NCBI GenBank assembly: GCA_964632505.1
Contig: CAZWCE010000012.1
Coordinates: forward strand, 1 to 64,000
Reading direction: 5' to 3'
From: CAZWCE01 sp964632505
GTDB taxonomy: Bacteria; Planctomycetota; Planctomycetia; Pirellulales; Thermoguttaceae
DNA: 64,000 bases
Each line of letters starts with the position of its first letter. Within the stretch, counting starts at the first letter, position 1. Shown here one piece after another: positions 16,868 through 26,349 of the stretch. The translations under genes were made by a program, and so were the position numbers. The notes beneath the pieces were generated by a model. It was not told the origin of the DNA. It was given only the letters and a program-made list of their open reading frames with translations, and made no database searches.

Positions 16868-19618
16868 TCAGGGAAGCGGCCGCGATTCGAGAGAGAAATC
16901 GTCGAGCCAGAAGAACGTCTCCTCGGTGGCCACGCTGATCAGCCCGACCCAGGTGAGCGACTGGAACTGATCGCTCCGGTAGGGAATCGTGGTTTCGATC
17001 GTCTCCCGGCCGGGGATTCGGACCACCAGCTCGCAACGTTTGTCCCCCGATTCGCTCAGTTTTCCGGTGAGTCGGAAATGGATCCAGGACTCGGTCGGCA
17101 GCTCGATCGGCTCGTGTTCCGGCAGATGGAGTTTCCCGTCGCGGATCATCAGTGAAGGTCCGGTTTGGTAGCCGCTCCCGGAGTAATCGCGCCACTCGAA
17201 CTGGAGATACGTGTCCTCGAGAATCCTCAGATCGAAGGAGTTGGTTGCCAGACAGTTCTCGTAATTGAGATGATTGAAGACCACGTGGGGATTGAACGAG
17301 CGTTCCAATCCCGGAGCGTCGCGAACCTCCACGCTCTTGTTTCCCGTCGAAGCGATCCGGTCGGTCACGACGATCGCATCGCCTTTGTTCTCCACGTGAG
17401 GTTCCAATCCCCCGGGAGTTTGGCCGACGGGAGAGAGTTCGAAGGAATCGTCGATCACCAGCGGCGGGGGATCGGGGGCCAATCGCAGTTCGCGATAGGT
17501 CGCTTCTTCGGCGAGGTGGATCCAGGCCCGGTCGCCGATCACCCCGGCCTGCTTGTCATCGAACGGTCGGAAGCCAAGCTCTAAGGCGGGAGAATCCTCG
17601 GCCAGGCGAAAATCGCCCTTTTCGGGATCCTTAAACTGCGGGTCGACGATCCGCGAGCCTTGCTCGTGGCCCATCTCCTGCCACTGTTGGAGCGAATGTC
17701 CGGCGAAGGTGAACGGTTCTTCATCGGCCTGCCAATAGCAGTTGTTGCGGCTCTGGAACTTCACCTGTTCCCAGCGGCCGTGAAGCAGTTTGCCCTGGTC
17801 CCAGTAGACGATGTTGTTCTCCAGCGTGAAGGAAAGGTGGTCCTCGACGCGCGTCGCCTGGAGTTGGTACAGTTCGCTGAAGGCCAAGATGTTGTTGCGA
17901 ACGACGTTCTCCCGACCGTAGTGTTGGTGGAACCCGCCGGTCTTCACGTTGTAGACGAGGTTGTCCTCGAACAGGATGCCGGTGCTGCCCTCGTCGGTGT
18001 AGAGCCCCCAACCACCGTAGGAATAGGCGTACACATCGTGGAAGACATTGCCGCGAACGACGGTGCCTTCGGACGGTCCGAGGGTGTAGATGCCGCCCAT
18101 GTCGCTGAGCACGCCCCAGCCGATGTGATGCACGTGGTTGTGTTCGATGAGGTTCCGCTTCGCGCGACTGTTGCTGTATCCCCAGCGCCATCCGGCGGAG
18201 ATGCCGGTGTAGTACAGGTCGGCGATTTCGTTGTGCGTGACCCGGTTGTCGGGACTCTGGCCGATCCAGACGCCGACGGCACAGGGGAAAATGCGTCCTC
18301 CGCGACGGATGATGTTGTTGTGGACCGTTTGGTGGGAGGTCGCTTCCGACTCGGTGGCGGGGATGCCGGTCTCGCCGATGCGCACGCCTCCGGCTCCGAA
18401 ATCCTCAAGAAGGCAATGTTCAAGTGTACACTCCTTGCATCCTTTGCGGAACCAGACGCCGTAGAGTCCGAAGTGCCGGAATTCACAGCGTTGGAATGCG
18501 ACGTTCCGGGCCCCATCGAGCAGGACCACCGCCTCGATCGGCGAAGCGGCCTGGGAAGCCTCGAAACCTTCCGGCGGGGTGTTCCAGAGACCGTAGTGGA
18601 ATTTCAGGCCGTCGAACGTCACATGTTCGACGAACCGGTTTTCCTTGGGATCTCCTTCGACCCGAAGAAATCGCTCCACGCGCGGGGCGACCACCTCGGC
18701 CGTTGCGAGGTTTTCGCCGGGTCTCGGGTAGTAGTAGAGCGTGCCGTCGCGGTCGAGGTACCATTCGCCGGGCGCGTCGAGCGCGGCCAGGTAATTTTCC
18801 AAGTGGAAACGTGTGTTGCGGCGCCAGGGATTCCATGACTTCATCTCCCGCCCGCTTGTGAAAAGCAGGTTTCTTTCCCGATCGAGATCGTCGAGAAATC
18901 GACGGGTGTTGTCCCACTTGTGGTAGATGAGCATGTTGACGTCGCGAAGGTGCTCGGGATCGAGGTCGCCGAACGCCTTTTCGAAATCAACCGGCCGCAT
19001 GCGCACCGTCTGATCGGCCTGTCGGCCTTCCTTCTTTTTCTGGTAGACGTCCTGCATGTAGAAGTAGAACTCGTTGGGGGTGCGGGCACGTGTTGCCCTT
19101 TTCCCATTGACGAAGAGCTGCTCGAAGTACCAATCGCCTTGTGCGACTTCTTCGATGTGCGTTTTCCAGAGGTTCCCGCTGGCTTTTTCCCAACCGGTCA
19201 AGCGTTTTCCGCCGAAGAAGACGGGCGGATTCGACGCCTCTCCCTGGTAAAGAACCGGTGCGACCTTGGAACCGCTGTCTTCCGGTGTGAACACCAGCGG
19301 CCGAGTTAGCGGATATTCCCCCCCGGCGATGCGGACGACCAAAAGGCCCGTGGGGGCGGAGTGGACTTCCTGAAACGCGCGGACGGCATCGCGGGCTCTC
19401 TCGATCGTGGCGAACGGACGCTTCTCGGTGCCGGGGTTGGTGTCGCTTCCTTCGGGAGAGACGTACCAGAGGTGGGCGACCTGCTGCTTGAGCGGTTGCA
19501 CTTGCGCCGGTGCGATCGAGGTGATCAGCATCGTCGAGAGTCCGACGCCCAGCAACCAAGCGGCCACCAGGCGAAAAGATTGTCGGAAAAGCGTTCTGGG
19601 GTTGTGGGGAGTATGCAT
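16868..19618 (-). CDS. Secreted right-handed beta-helix protein (glycoside hydrolase-like)
   Basis: 916 residues. A Sec signal (about 8-38) precedes WYVSPEGSDTNPGT and a PFATIERARDAV stretch, the typical opening of DUF1565/beta-helix carbohydrate enzymes (GH141/GH120-like). Parallel beta-helix coils with many NN/HN ladders span about residues 280-640. A C-terminal beta-sandwich (about 700-916), starting at VIDDSFELSPVGQTPGG, looks like a carbohydrate-binding domain. ATG 19618 has AGGAGG 8 nt upstream. The open frame runs on to 20107, but that part overlaps the end of the next gene and lacks a signal, so it is not included. Probably acts on pectin- or fucan-like chains; the exact family is not determined. 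Confidence 0.8.
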   Translation of the reverse strand: MHTPHNPRTLFRQSFRLVAAWLLGVGLSTMLITSIAPAQVQPLKQQVAHLWYVSPEGSDTNPGTEKRPFATIERARDAVRAFQEVHSAPTGLLVVRIAGGEYPLTRPLVFTPEDSGSKVAPVLYQGEASNPPVFFGGKRLTGWEKASGNLWKTHIEEVAQGDWYFEQLFVNGKRATRARTPNEFYFYMQDVYQKKKEGRQADQTVRMRPVDFEKAFGDLDPEHLRDVNMLIYHKWDNTRRFLDDLDRERNLLFTSGREMKSWNPWRRNTRFHLENYLAALDAPGEWYLDRDGTLYYYPRPGENLATAEVVAPRVERFLRVEGDPKENRFVEHVTFDGLKFHYGLWNTPPEGFEASQAASPIEAVVLLDGARNVAFQRCEFRHFGLYGVWFRKGCKECTLEHCLLEDFGAGGVRIGETGIPATESEATSHQTVHNNIIRRGGRIFPCAVGVWIGQSPDNRVTHNEIADLYYTGISAGWRWGYSNSRAKRNLIEHNHVHHIGWGVLSDMGGIYTLGPSEGTVVRGNVFHDVYAYSYGGWGLYTDEGSTGILFEDNLVYNVKTGGFHQHYGRENVVRNNILAFSELYQLQATRVEDHLSFTLENNIVYWDQGKLLHGRWEQVKFQSRNNCYWQADEEPFTFAGHSLQQWQEMGHEQGSRIVDPQFKDPEKGDFRLAEDSPALELGFRPFDDKQAGVIGDRAWIHLAEEATYRELRLAPDPPPLVIDDSFELSPVGQTPGGLEPHVENKGDAIVVTDRIASTGNKSVEVRDAPGLERSFNPHVVFNHLNYENCLATNSFDLRILEDTYLQFEWRDYSGSGYQTGPSLMIRDGKLHLPEHEPIELPTESWIHFRLTGKLSESGDKRCELVVRIPGRETIETTIPYRSDQFQSLTWVGLISVATEETFFWLDDFSLESRPLP

Positions 19619-19743
19619 TGGTGGGAACCTCCTGAAAAAATCCGTTTCACGGGGAGTGGATCGTCTCGGCGGATAAACCTGCCACCAATGTAACCGATCA
19701 GAAGTGGGAGAGCAAATAGCGGGATGGGATTGTTTCCCACCAC

Positions 19744-19785
19744 AAGAAAAAGGCGCGGAAGCCGCGAAGCACTCCCGCGCGTTCT
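19744..19785 (-). terminator. Intrinsic terminator after the PQQ-propeller gene
   Basis: On the minus strand, GCGCGG (19775-19780) pairs with CCGCGC (19753-19758) and is followed by a five-T run. It starts about 40 nt after the stop of the gene ending at 19822, separating it from the beta-helix gene downstream. Confidence 0.6.
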
Positions 19786-19821
19786 TTGTCCGAGGGATGG
19801 AACAGGATTTCAACCGCCGGT

Positions 19822-22800
19822 TCAATTCCGATCGCTCTTCAAGCAGATCAACTTGCCGTTTTGCGTGACCAAAAAGAGGGCCCCGTGGGCGGCGCTGAGA
19901 CCGTCGAACGCCGGGGCATCGGCCAGTGAGAGCGAATGCAGCAGCGAGCCGTCCTTTGCCGAGAAGACCTGCAGGAGGGCTCCTTGGCGTCCTTCGATGG
20001 AAGCGTAAGGGTCCTTCGGGTCGATCACGTCGGGCATGCCGACCGCGAACAGACGATCCCGAGCCAGGACCATCGCCCGAATACGCAGCGGCACCATCTT
20101 CTGCCATTTCGCCGGTTTCTCGCGGACGTAACCGGTCCCTTTTTCCACGCCGCGGCCTCCGCGACGGTGCTTGTCGGAAGCGGCCTCTTCAGGCAGCCAA
20201 TCGATGGCACGCGGGGGAGTTCCCCTCTCTTCGAGAATCGGCTGATTCCGGTTGTCGTCGGCGAACAGCAGATAGCCCTGATCGTCGGGGTAAAACGCGG
20301 GGCTCCACTGGATGCGACGATAGAAGTACTTCACCGCGTAGGTCGTGTCCTCGTCGAAGACGACCAATTGCCCGCTCTTGGGGGCGTATTGGGAGAAGTA
20401 GAAGCCCGGCCAGCGGTGGCTGTGCATCCAATAGAGACGGTCGAATCCCGTGTCGTCGAGGAATCCGCCCGTGGCGACCAAGTGATTCGCGCCCATGTCG
20501 AGTTCCCCGAGCGGACTCTCCTGGATCGTCTCCAGGCGGTTCAGCTTGCGATCGAACTTGATTCGCTGCATGTAAAGATTTTGACCATCGCTCACCAGCA
20601 GATCGGGGAGGGCCCCCTCCATGGCGAACGGTGTGCCGGTCTCGGTCTGGATGTCGGGCCAGGGACCTTCCAGGTGATGATGGTGGAGCACGCGGCCGGT
20701 TTCGGCATCGAGGCCGTAGACCAGAATCCCGCCGTCGAGGAAAGAGGAACGCCCGGCGGCGAAATAGACCACGCCGTCTTCGACGAGCACGCTTCCTTGT
20801 ACGGGCCAGAGCGATTCGAGTTGACCATATGAGAGGATCTCCCGCCGGTGCGGCGCCGCCTGAAACCGCCAGACCAGTTTCCCGTCTTCGGCGCAGAGAC
20901 AGTAGACCGACCCGTCGCGACAGCCGAAGAGCAAACGTCCGCGATCATAAGTGGGGGCGGAATCGATCTTGCCCGAGGCGGTGAAATCCCAGAGCGGCCG
21001 CCCGTTTTTCCGATTCAGGCAGCGGAGGCGATGGATCTCTTTTTCGACCACCCAGAGCCGATCGCCGACCACCAGGGGTTGCGTTCCTTGGCAGGCGAGG
21101 GAGATTTCCCACCGGGGGGCCACGTTCGCGTCGACGTCCATCGGCGTGGAACCGCTCCGTTTCGCATCGTGCCGGTACATCGGCCAATCCACTTCCGGCG
21201 AGGCGGCGGCTTCGGGGACCTCGTCAAACACGGTTCCTTTCTGCAAACGATCGGCTCCGGCCGGTTCGAGCTTCGATGGCTTATGGGACGACATCGCCAA
21301 GAACCCCGCCACCTTCACGCCGGGATAACAAAAGCACTGGCTCGGCGGAGCATAGAAGAGCCCGTTCGCCGGGGTCGCTCCGGTGAAGCAGGGGGCGCGG
21401 AGCCAATCGTTCCGCATATGCTCGCCTTCTTCCAAATCGACGAATTCCGCTCCGCGTTTCGGCCAAATCAGATACCGATCGGTCGCCTTGCTCCGGTGAC
21501 AACGGTAATGGTGCCCCGGAGAGATCAACTTGTCGATCGTCACGGTTTCGGCCACTTCTCCGGTATCGAGGTCGTAGCCGTTCAGGAAACCGCCCAGCCA
21601 AACGACGCCGTCGATGACGAACAGATCGGTCGGTTGAGTGCAGGCGGCGGCCTGTCCCCGGGTTCCGCGACGCTGCCAGAGCTGCTTGCCGTCGTCGAGC
21701 GACAGCACCGTGAGATAAAACCCCTGCTTTTTCGTTTGATCTCCATCGGGGTAGCCTCGCCCGTGGAAGAGAACCTTGCCGTCTTGGAGGACCAGTGTGG
21801 AGACGGCACCCAATGTCGGTCCGGTGGGACATGGAGTGCTCCAAAGGGGCTCACCGGACTGAAGATCGAGACAGACCAGCTTCTCGGTGTCGTGATAGAC
21901 CACGCATCCCCCTTGGGCGGCCATGGCATAGGGAATCACCGAGAGGTTCGGCTTTCGCCAAAGGGGTCGGTTGGACTCGATGTCGACGGCCACCAGGGCA
22001 TCCTGCAGATCGTCCGGTCCCATCTTTTCCGTCGCCCCCACGGAGCGCTGACGGGTCGTCTTGGTGACGAGCACTCCTTCGCAGAGGACCATTTCGTCGG
22101 TTCCTTTGGTGCCTTCGAGTGCCTCGGTGAGCACTTCGCCGGTGGCGGCGTCGAGCACGGAAACCGGGGAATCGAGGAATTGCAGCGTGACATAAACTCG
22201 ATTTCCTTGGGCGATAAGCCGGCGGGGAATCGTGTGGTGGATGTTCCAGCGATTGCCTAATCCGGTGCCGAACTCCGGTTGCCATTTTCGGAGCGGCACC
22301 TTCCAGAGGAGCATTCCGTTGAAGGCGTCGCGGGCGACCACCTTGCAGTCCTGTGGGAGGTCTTGATAGACTCCGGCCGGCGCTTCATCGAAGATGGTGT
22401 AAATGCGTTTCCCATCGGTCACCACCGCGTTCACACTACTGGGGAATTCGTGACTGCGGCACCATCGCGGCCCGGCGACCCAACGGAGACGCTTCGGTGG
22501 GCCCACTTCCTCGTCTTCGGCGACGGCGTTGTTTCCGGAATCGTGCAGGAAATGGGTCCAGCGGTCGATGTTCTCCGGCCGGGGTTTCTTCGTTACGGTC
22601 ATGGAGGAACCTTCCGGATGTGCGATTTTTCCCTCCGGAGCGAGAACCCGATTCAATTCTTCGAAGGGGACCTCCTCCCGATCACCGACGAAGATGAGGT
22701 TCACCATACCGTCGACATAAGGAAGGTGCTTTCCGTCGTAGAGGTCGACGGTGACCTTGCCGTGGATTCCTTTCTCGTGAAGAAATCGGCGGACCTGTTC

Positions 22801-23031
22801 GATTTCCGCCGGATTGGTGTCGAGGCCGTGGACCATCGTACGATCGTTTTTCAGAAGGCCTGCCAGAAACGGCGGCTCGTCGCAACCGAGGCACACGACC
22901 AACCCACCCTCGAAGTGCGTGACCCGGTAAAGGTCATCGACGGTTGGAGGATCGAGAGGCGGTTCGGCGGTCGCGGGCACAGGGATCGCCACGAGGGCCA
23001 AAAACAGAATGAGAAAACGGCACGATCTCAT
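19822..23031 (-). CDS. Exported methyltransferase-fold / PQQ-like beta-propeller fusion
   Basis: 1069 residues with a Sec signal (about 1-23). Residues about 30-140 resemble a class I methyltransferase Rossmann fold: GGLVVCLGCDEP at motif I, HGLDTN after strand 2, and a strand reading VNLIFVGD. A conserved linker (DRWTHFLHDSGNNAVA) leads to two blocks of PQQ-like propeller repeats with motifs such as DAATGEVL and AEDGKLVWRF. A CFCYPG motif sits between the blocks. A second protein of the same design lies at 27829-31725. Glycine-poor motif I and periplasmic location suggest the methyltransferase part does not use SAM. ATG 23031 (GGAG upstream) opens the signal; ATG 23085 does not. Function unknown; it may bind a ligand or a quinone. 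Confidence 0.75.
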   Translation of the reverse strand: MRSCRFLILFLALVAIPVPATAEPPLDPPTVDDLYRVTHFEGGLVVCLGCDEPPFLAGLLKNDRTMVHGLDTNPAEIEQVRRFLHEKGIHGKVTVDLYDGKHLPYVDGMVNLIFVGDREEVPFEELNRVLAPEGKIAHPEGSSMTVTKKPRPENIDRWTHFLHDSGNNAVAEDEEVGPPKRLRWVAGPRWCRSHEFPSSVNAVVTDGKRIYTIFDEAPAGVYQDLPQDCKVVARDAFNGMLLWKVPLRKWQPEFGTGLGNRWNIHHTIPRRLIAQGNRVYVTLQFLDSPVSVLDAATGEVLTEALEGTKGTDEMVLCEGVLVTKTTRQRSVGATEKMGPDDLQDALVAVDIESNRPLWRKPNLSVIPYAMAAQGGCVVYHDTEKLVCLDLQSGEPLWSTPCPTGPTLGAVSTLVLQDGKVLFHGRGYPDGDQTKKQGFYLTVLSLDDGKQLWQRRGTRGQAAACTQPTDLFVIDGVVWLGGFLNGYDLDTGEVAETVTIDKLISPGHHYRCHRSKATDRYLIWPKRGAEFVDLEEGEHMRNDWLRAPCFTGATPANGLFYAPPSQCFCYPGVKVAGFLAMSSHKPSKLEPAGADRLQKGTVFDEVPEAAASPEVDWPMYRHDAKRSGSTPMDVDANVAPRWEISLACQGTQPLVVGDRLWVVEKEIHRLRCLNRKNGRPLWDFTASGKIDSAPTYDRGRLLFGCRDGSVYCLCAEDGKLVWRFQAAPHRREILSYGQLESLWPVQGSVLVEDGVVYFAAGRSSFLDGGILVYGLDAETGRVLHHHHLEGPWPDIQTETGTPFAMEGALPDLLVSDGQNLYMQRIKFDRKLNRLETIQESPLGELDMGANHLVATGGFLDDTGFDRLYWMHSHRWPGFYFSQYAPKSGQLVVFDEDTTYAVKYFYRRIQWSPAFYPDDQGYLLFADDNRNQPILEERGTPPRAIDWLPEEAASDKHRRGGRGVEKGTGYVREKPAKWQKMVPLRIRAMVLARDRLFAVGMPDVIDPKDPYASIEGRQGALLQVFSAKDGSLLHSLSLADAPAFDGLSAAHGALFLVTQNGKLICLKSDRN

Positions 23032-23139
23032 CAGTGGAATCTCCTTTTCCTGGTTCGTTTGAAATGATGACGTGATGAGCTCCAACTGACCATATTCTAA
23101 GGGATCGGAACCGCGATTGCCAGTCGGAAAAGAAGCGTT

Positions 23140-24753
23140 TCATCGGTACAGGACCGGGTTTTCCTTCCAGTCGCGCCGTTGGTCATGGCCGTACTCGTGG
23201 ACACGGGGACGCCGCTCGCGAAGCCGGACCGACTCGATTCCCAGATAGTGACCGGACGAGCGGTCGCTCTTCCCGATGCACTCCAGTCGCAAGGTGTACT
23301 CGCCGGGCTCCGGCCAGAAGTCGAGCAAATGCCACTGATGAGGAACGACTTTTTCGTCGTAGAGATCGGCCGTCCCCAGCTCCACGCCGTTGAGTCGTGC
23401 CCGATAGCGGCCGTAATCGGGGGCCTTGGTGACGGCGAGAACCAGGCGACGAGGTTCTTTCTCCTTCACGGTGAAGGGGATCTCCACCCAGGCGTTTTCT
23501 TCGGAAGGCGGTTTGTAGAAGAGCTGCCCGTTGGGATGGAAATCGAGATTCTTCTGGATCGCCGCGATCCCTCGGCCGTGCTTTTTCTCTTCCAACGCTT
23601 TCTCGGCGGGGAAGATCAGGTCGAGATTCGGTAGGACCCGTTTCTCTCCGGGTGGAAGGGGAGGTCCGGGCGTGGGCCGACCGGTCTGATACCAGAAGGC
23701 GACGCTCGCGTAGTCGTCTTCGCGCTCGTTCCAGCTATGCTGCTTGCCTTCGGGATTCTCGTCGACCGACATCCATCCCCAGTGTTCGAAGGTGACCTTG
23801 ATCGATTTTTCGAACACGATCGGGTCCTCTACGTGCCAGCGATACGCGCTGGTATGCCCGCCCACGATGCCCCATTGGTCGAAGTAGGCGGTGCCGAAAT
23901 ACGGCGTGCCGGTCGTTTTCAGTCCCCACGCGGAAAGGAAGTAATCTTCGGTTCCGGTTCCCCAAATCGAGGGCTCCTTTTCGCCGTTGATGTAAATCTT
24001 TTCATCTCCTTCTCCGAACCAGGCGGGGCTCCGCGTCCGGACGGCGAGCACCGTGCCGACGTAATGGCCCTTGCCCTCGGTTTCGAGCACGACGTAATCC
24101 TTTCCCGATTCCACGGGATAGCCTTGCCGATACCGGGCATAGAAATAGGGCGTCTCGGGGGGGAGCCGATCCTTCCGGATCCAATCGATGTTGTAATACA
24201 GCAGATTGATATTCTTCGAGGGACTCTCGTTGACCACTTCCACGCGGATTGATTTCTCGAACGGCATGTGCCAGAAGCAGTTGTAGGAATCGCCGTCCTC
24301 GACGACGACCGGCATGCTGATCACCTCGACCCGTTTGCCGAAGCAATTGGCGAAAAAATCGCCGAAGGGCACTTCGATGTCGGGCCGGCGGTGTCCGTCG
24401 TAAAAGATGCGGAGGGTCATCTCTTGATGAGTGGCCGATCCCTCCGGCGCCCAGTCGTGTCGTCCGGGACCGAGGAAGGTGAACCACATGTGTGTGACCG
24501 CGCCCGGTCCTTTCGCATCGAGCACGACCTTCGCCTCCCCCGGCTTCACGCGGCTGTTGTCGGCGTTTCCAGACACGGGACGGCCGTCCTCGCCGACCTG
24601 CGTCGAGGTGGAACGCATGCTGCGGCCTTCATGGGGGGTGGCCAGTTCGGCCATCGATTGGGCGCGTGCGGTCGAAAGCAAAGCAAATGTTGACCAGAAA
24701 AGGAGCGGAGCGACGATTTGCCTCGAACGAAAACGGACGAAAGGGAGCAGCAT
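23140..24753 (-). CDS. DUF2961 (GH172-like) secreted hydrolase
   Basis: 537 residues with a Sec signal (about 12-31, ending ARAQS). The DUF2961 core is clear: AVTHMWFTFLGPG, a PFGDFFAN stretch, and the hallmark GTGTEDYFLSAWG (about residues 265-277) with GGHTSAYRWHVEDP after it. DUF2961 is now CAZy family GH172, which includes difructose-anhydride and arabinofuranose/fructofuranose-acting enzymes. The C-terminal third (about 390-520) is an extra beta domain. ATG 24753 has GGAG about 8 nt upstream. It lies between the methyltransferase-propeller and a sulfatase on the same strand, fitting glycan breakdown. Confidence 0.82.
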   Translation of the reverse strand: MLLPFVRFRSRQIVAPLLFWSTFALLSTARAQSMAELATPHEGRSMRSTSTQVGEDGRPVSGNADNSRVKPGEAKVVLDAKGPGAVTHMWFTFLGPGRHDWAPEGSATHQEMTLRIFYDGHRRPDIEVPFGDFFANCFGKRVEVISMPVVVEDGDSYNCFWHMPFEKSIRVEVVNESPSKNINLLYYNIDWIRKDRLPPETPYFYARYRQGYPVESGKDYVVLETEGKGHYVGTVLAVRTRSPAWFGEGDEKIYINGEKEPSIWGTGTEDYFLSAWGLKTTGTPYFGTAYFDQWGIVGGHTSAYRWHVEDPIVFEKSIKVTFEHWGWMSVDENPEGKQHSWNEREDDYASVAFWYQTGRPTPGPPLPPGEKRVLPNLDLIFPAEKALEEKKHGRGIAAIQKNLDFHPNGQLFYKPPSEENAWVEIPFTVKEKEPRRLVLAVTKAPDYGRYRARLNGVELGTADLYDEKVVPHQWHLLDFWPEPGEYTLRLECIGKSDRSSGHYLGIESVRLRERRPRVHEYGHDQRRDWKENPVLYR

Positions 24754-24822
24754 CGGTGGTTCTCCAAAAAGGGAAAAAGGGGGAAGATCTTACCGAAAAA
24801 ACGGCAGGAACACGGCCAGGGG

Positions 24823-26277
24823 TTATTCTTCCGATTCGGAAAGCAATCGGGGAGTCGGATCTTCGACCCGACCGGCCGGACGCTGGTTCTTGCCCTCTCG
24901 ATCTCCATCGCCAAGATCGCGGCGAGCCCGTTCGGCCAGTTGCATCAATCGGGCGACGATTTCGGGATGCTCCTTCGCCAGGTCTTTTTGTTCGGTGACG
25001 TCGTTTTTGAGGTGATGGAGTTCGGCATCGCTCGGCTCGCCCCGACGACGCAGGCCTCGCCATTTCGCATCCAGCGGGAGGTCGAGTTTCCACGGGCCGG
25101 ATCGGACCGCCTGGAGCTGCCCTATTTGGTAATAGTAGAACGCTTCGTAGGGCGATTTTGCTCCCGGCTCGTCGAACAAGAGCGGACGGATGTCGTGTCC
25201 GTCGATGATGCGATCCCGCGGTGGCTCTCCCCCGGCCAGATAGGCGAACGTGGGCAAGAGATCCATCATCGTCGTCAGGGCGTCGCACGTCGTGTCGGCG
25301 GGGATCTTGCCCGGCCACCACATGATGCAAGGCACCCGTTGTCCGCCTTCGGTGGTTGTGTACCCCCATCCCTTCAGCGGCAGGTTGCTCCCCTGCGGTG
25401 GATTTCTCCGCGGGGCGCCGTTATCGGAAGTCCAGATGAAAAGGGTGTTGCGATCCAGTTTCCACTTCTCGAGGGCTTCGAGAATCTTTCCGGTCGACCA
25501 GTCCAATTCTTCCACCGAATCACCCCAGGGGCCGTTTTTCGATTTCCCTCGGAACCGCTCGCTCGCGAACGGCGCGCGGGTACTGCCGGGCATTGCCTGC
25601 GGGAGATAGAGAAAGAACGGCTCATCGCGATGGTCTTCCAGGAAGGCGATCGCCCGCTCGGTATAACGTTGCGTGAGCAGATTCCGATCGGGTGGCGCTT
25701 CCACGACCGTCTCGTTCTGCATCAAGGGGAGCGGGGGACGACGGCCGTCTTCGGTGGCGGTCATGTCGTCGCTGTAGGGGATGCCGAAGTAGGTGTCGAA
25801 CCCTTGTCGCGTCGGCAGAAAAGGAGGCTGATCGCCCAAGTGCCACTTGCCGATGATCGCCGTGGCGTAACCCTCCTGCTTCAAGACTTCCGCGATCGTG
25901 ATCTCTTCCGGGTGAAGGCCTTTGGAATCGGCCGGTTTCAGCACCGGACTGCCCGCCCCGCTTTGGTGCATGTTCACCCGCCGCGGATAGCAGCCGGTCA
26001 TCAGGCTCGCGCGGGAAGGCGTGCAGACTCCGCTGGTGGAATAGAAATGCGTGAAGCGTCTTCCCTGCTTCGCCATGCGATCGATATTCGGCGTGCGGTG
26101 GCGTGTTGATCCGAAGCACCCGATATCGCCGTAGCCGAGGTTGTCGCAAAGAAAGATGATGAAATTCGGCTTCGTCAACGATGCATTCGGCTCATTCTCC
26201 ACCGCGAAGGAGCGGCCGAAGAGTGCCGGCAACATGAGCAAGGCGAACACCGGGATCGCATGATGACCTTGAAACAT
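24823..26277 (-). CDS. Secreted arylsulfatase A-like sulfatase
   Basis: 484 residues with a Sec signal (about 6-25). The signature CTPSRASLMTG (Cys about 85) matches CxPxR, and metal-binding CDNLGYGDIG (about 44-53) has Asn in place of the second Asp, a common variant. GKWHLGDQ and TSDNGAPR are also present. It resembles arylsulfatase A/N-acetylgalactosamine-6-sulfatase types. ATG 26277 has GAGGTG 7 nt upstream. The C-terminal tail (from about 430) is charged. It would desulfate a glycan in the periplasm and needs formylglycine maturation from an enzyme outside the window. Confidence 0.9.
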   Translation of the reverse strand: MFQGHHAIPVFALLMLPALFGRSFAVENEPNASLTKPNFIIFLCDNLGYGDIGCFGSTRHRTPNIDRMAKQGRRFTHFYSTSGVCTPSRASLMTGCYPRRVNMHQSGAGSPVLKPADSKGLHPEEITIAEVLKQEGYATAIIGKWHLGDQPPFLPTRQGFDTYFGIPYSDDMTATEDGRRPPLPLMQNETVVEAPPDRNLLTQRYTERAIAFLEDHRDEPFFLYLPQAMPGSTRAPFASERFRGKSKNGPWGDSVEELDWSTGKILEALEKWKLDRNTLFIWTSDNGAPRRNPPQGSNLPLKGWGYTTTEGGQRVPCIMWWPGKIPADTTCDALTTMMDLLPTFAYLAGGEPPRDRIIDGHDIRPLLFDEPGAKSPYEAFYYYQIGQLQAVRSGPWKLDLPLDAKWRGLRRRGEPSDAELHHLKNDVTEQKDLAKEHPEIVARLMQLAERARRDLGDGDREGKNQRPAGRVEDPTPRLLSESEE

Positions 26278-26349
26278 ATTTTCACCTCTTGCACCAAAGA
26301 TCGGGACGGATATTTTCGAGAAGCTTTTCGAGATCCCCGCTTTTGCGAG

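Noticed and set aside
19619..20107. N-terminal extension of the beta-helix protein
   Set aside because: It overlaps the end of the propeller gene, lacks a signal peptide and has Arg-rich shadow composition; ATG 19618 with AGGAGG opens a normal signal.
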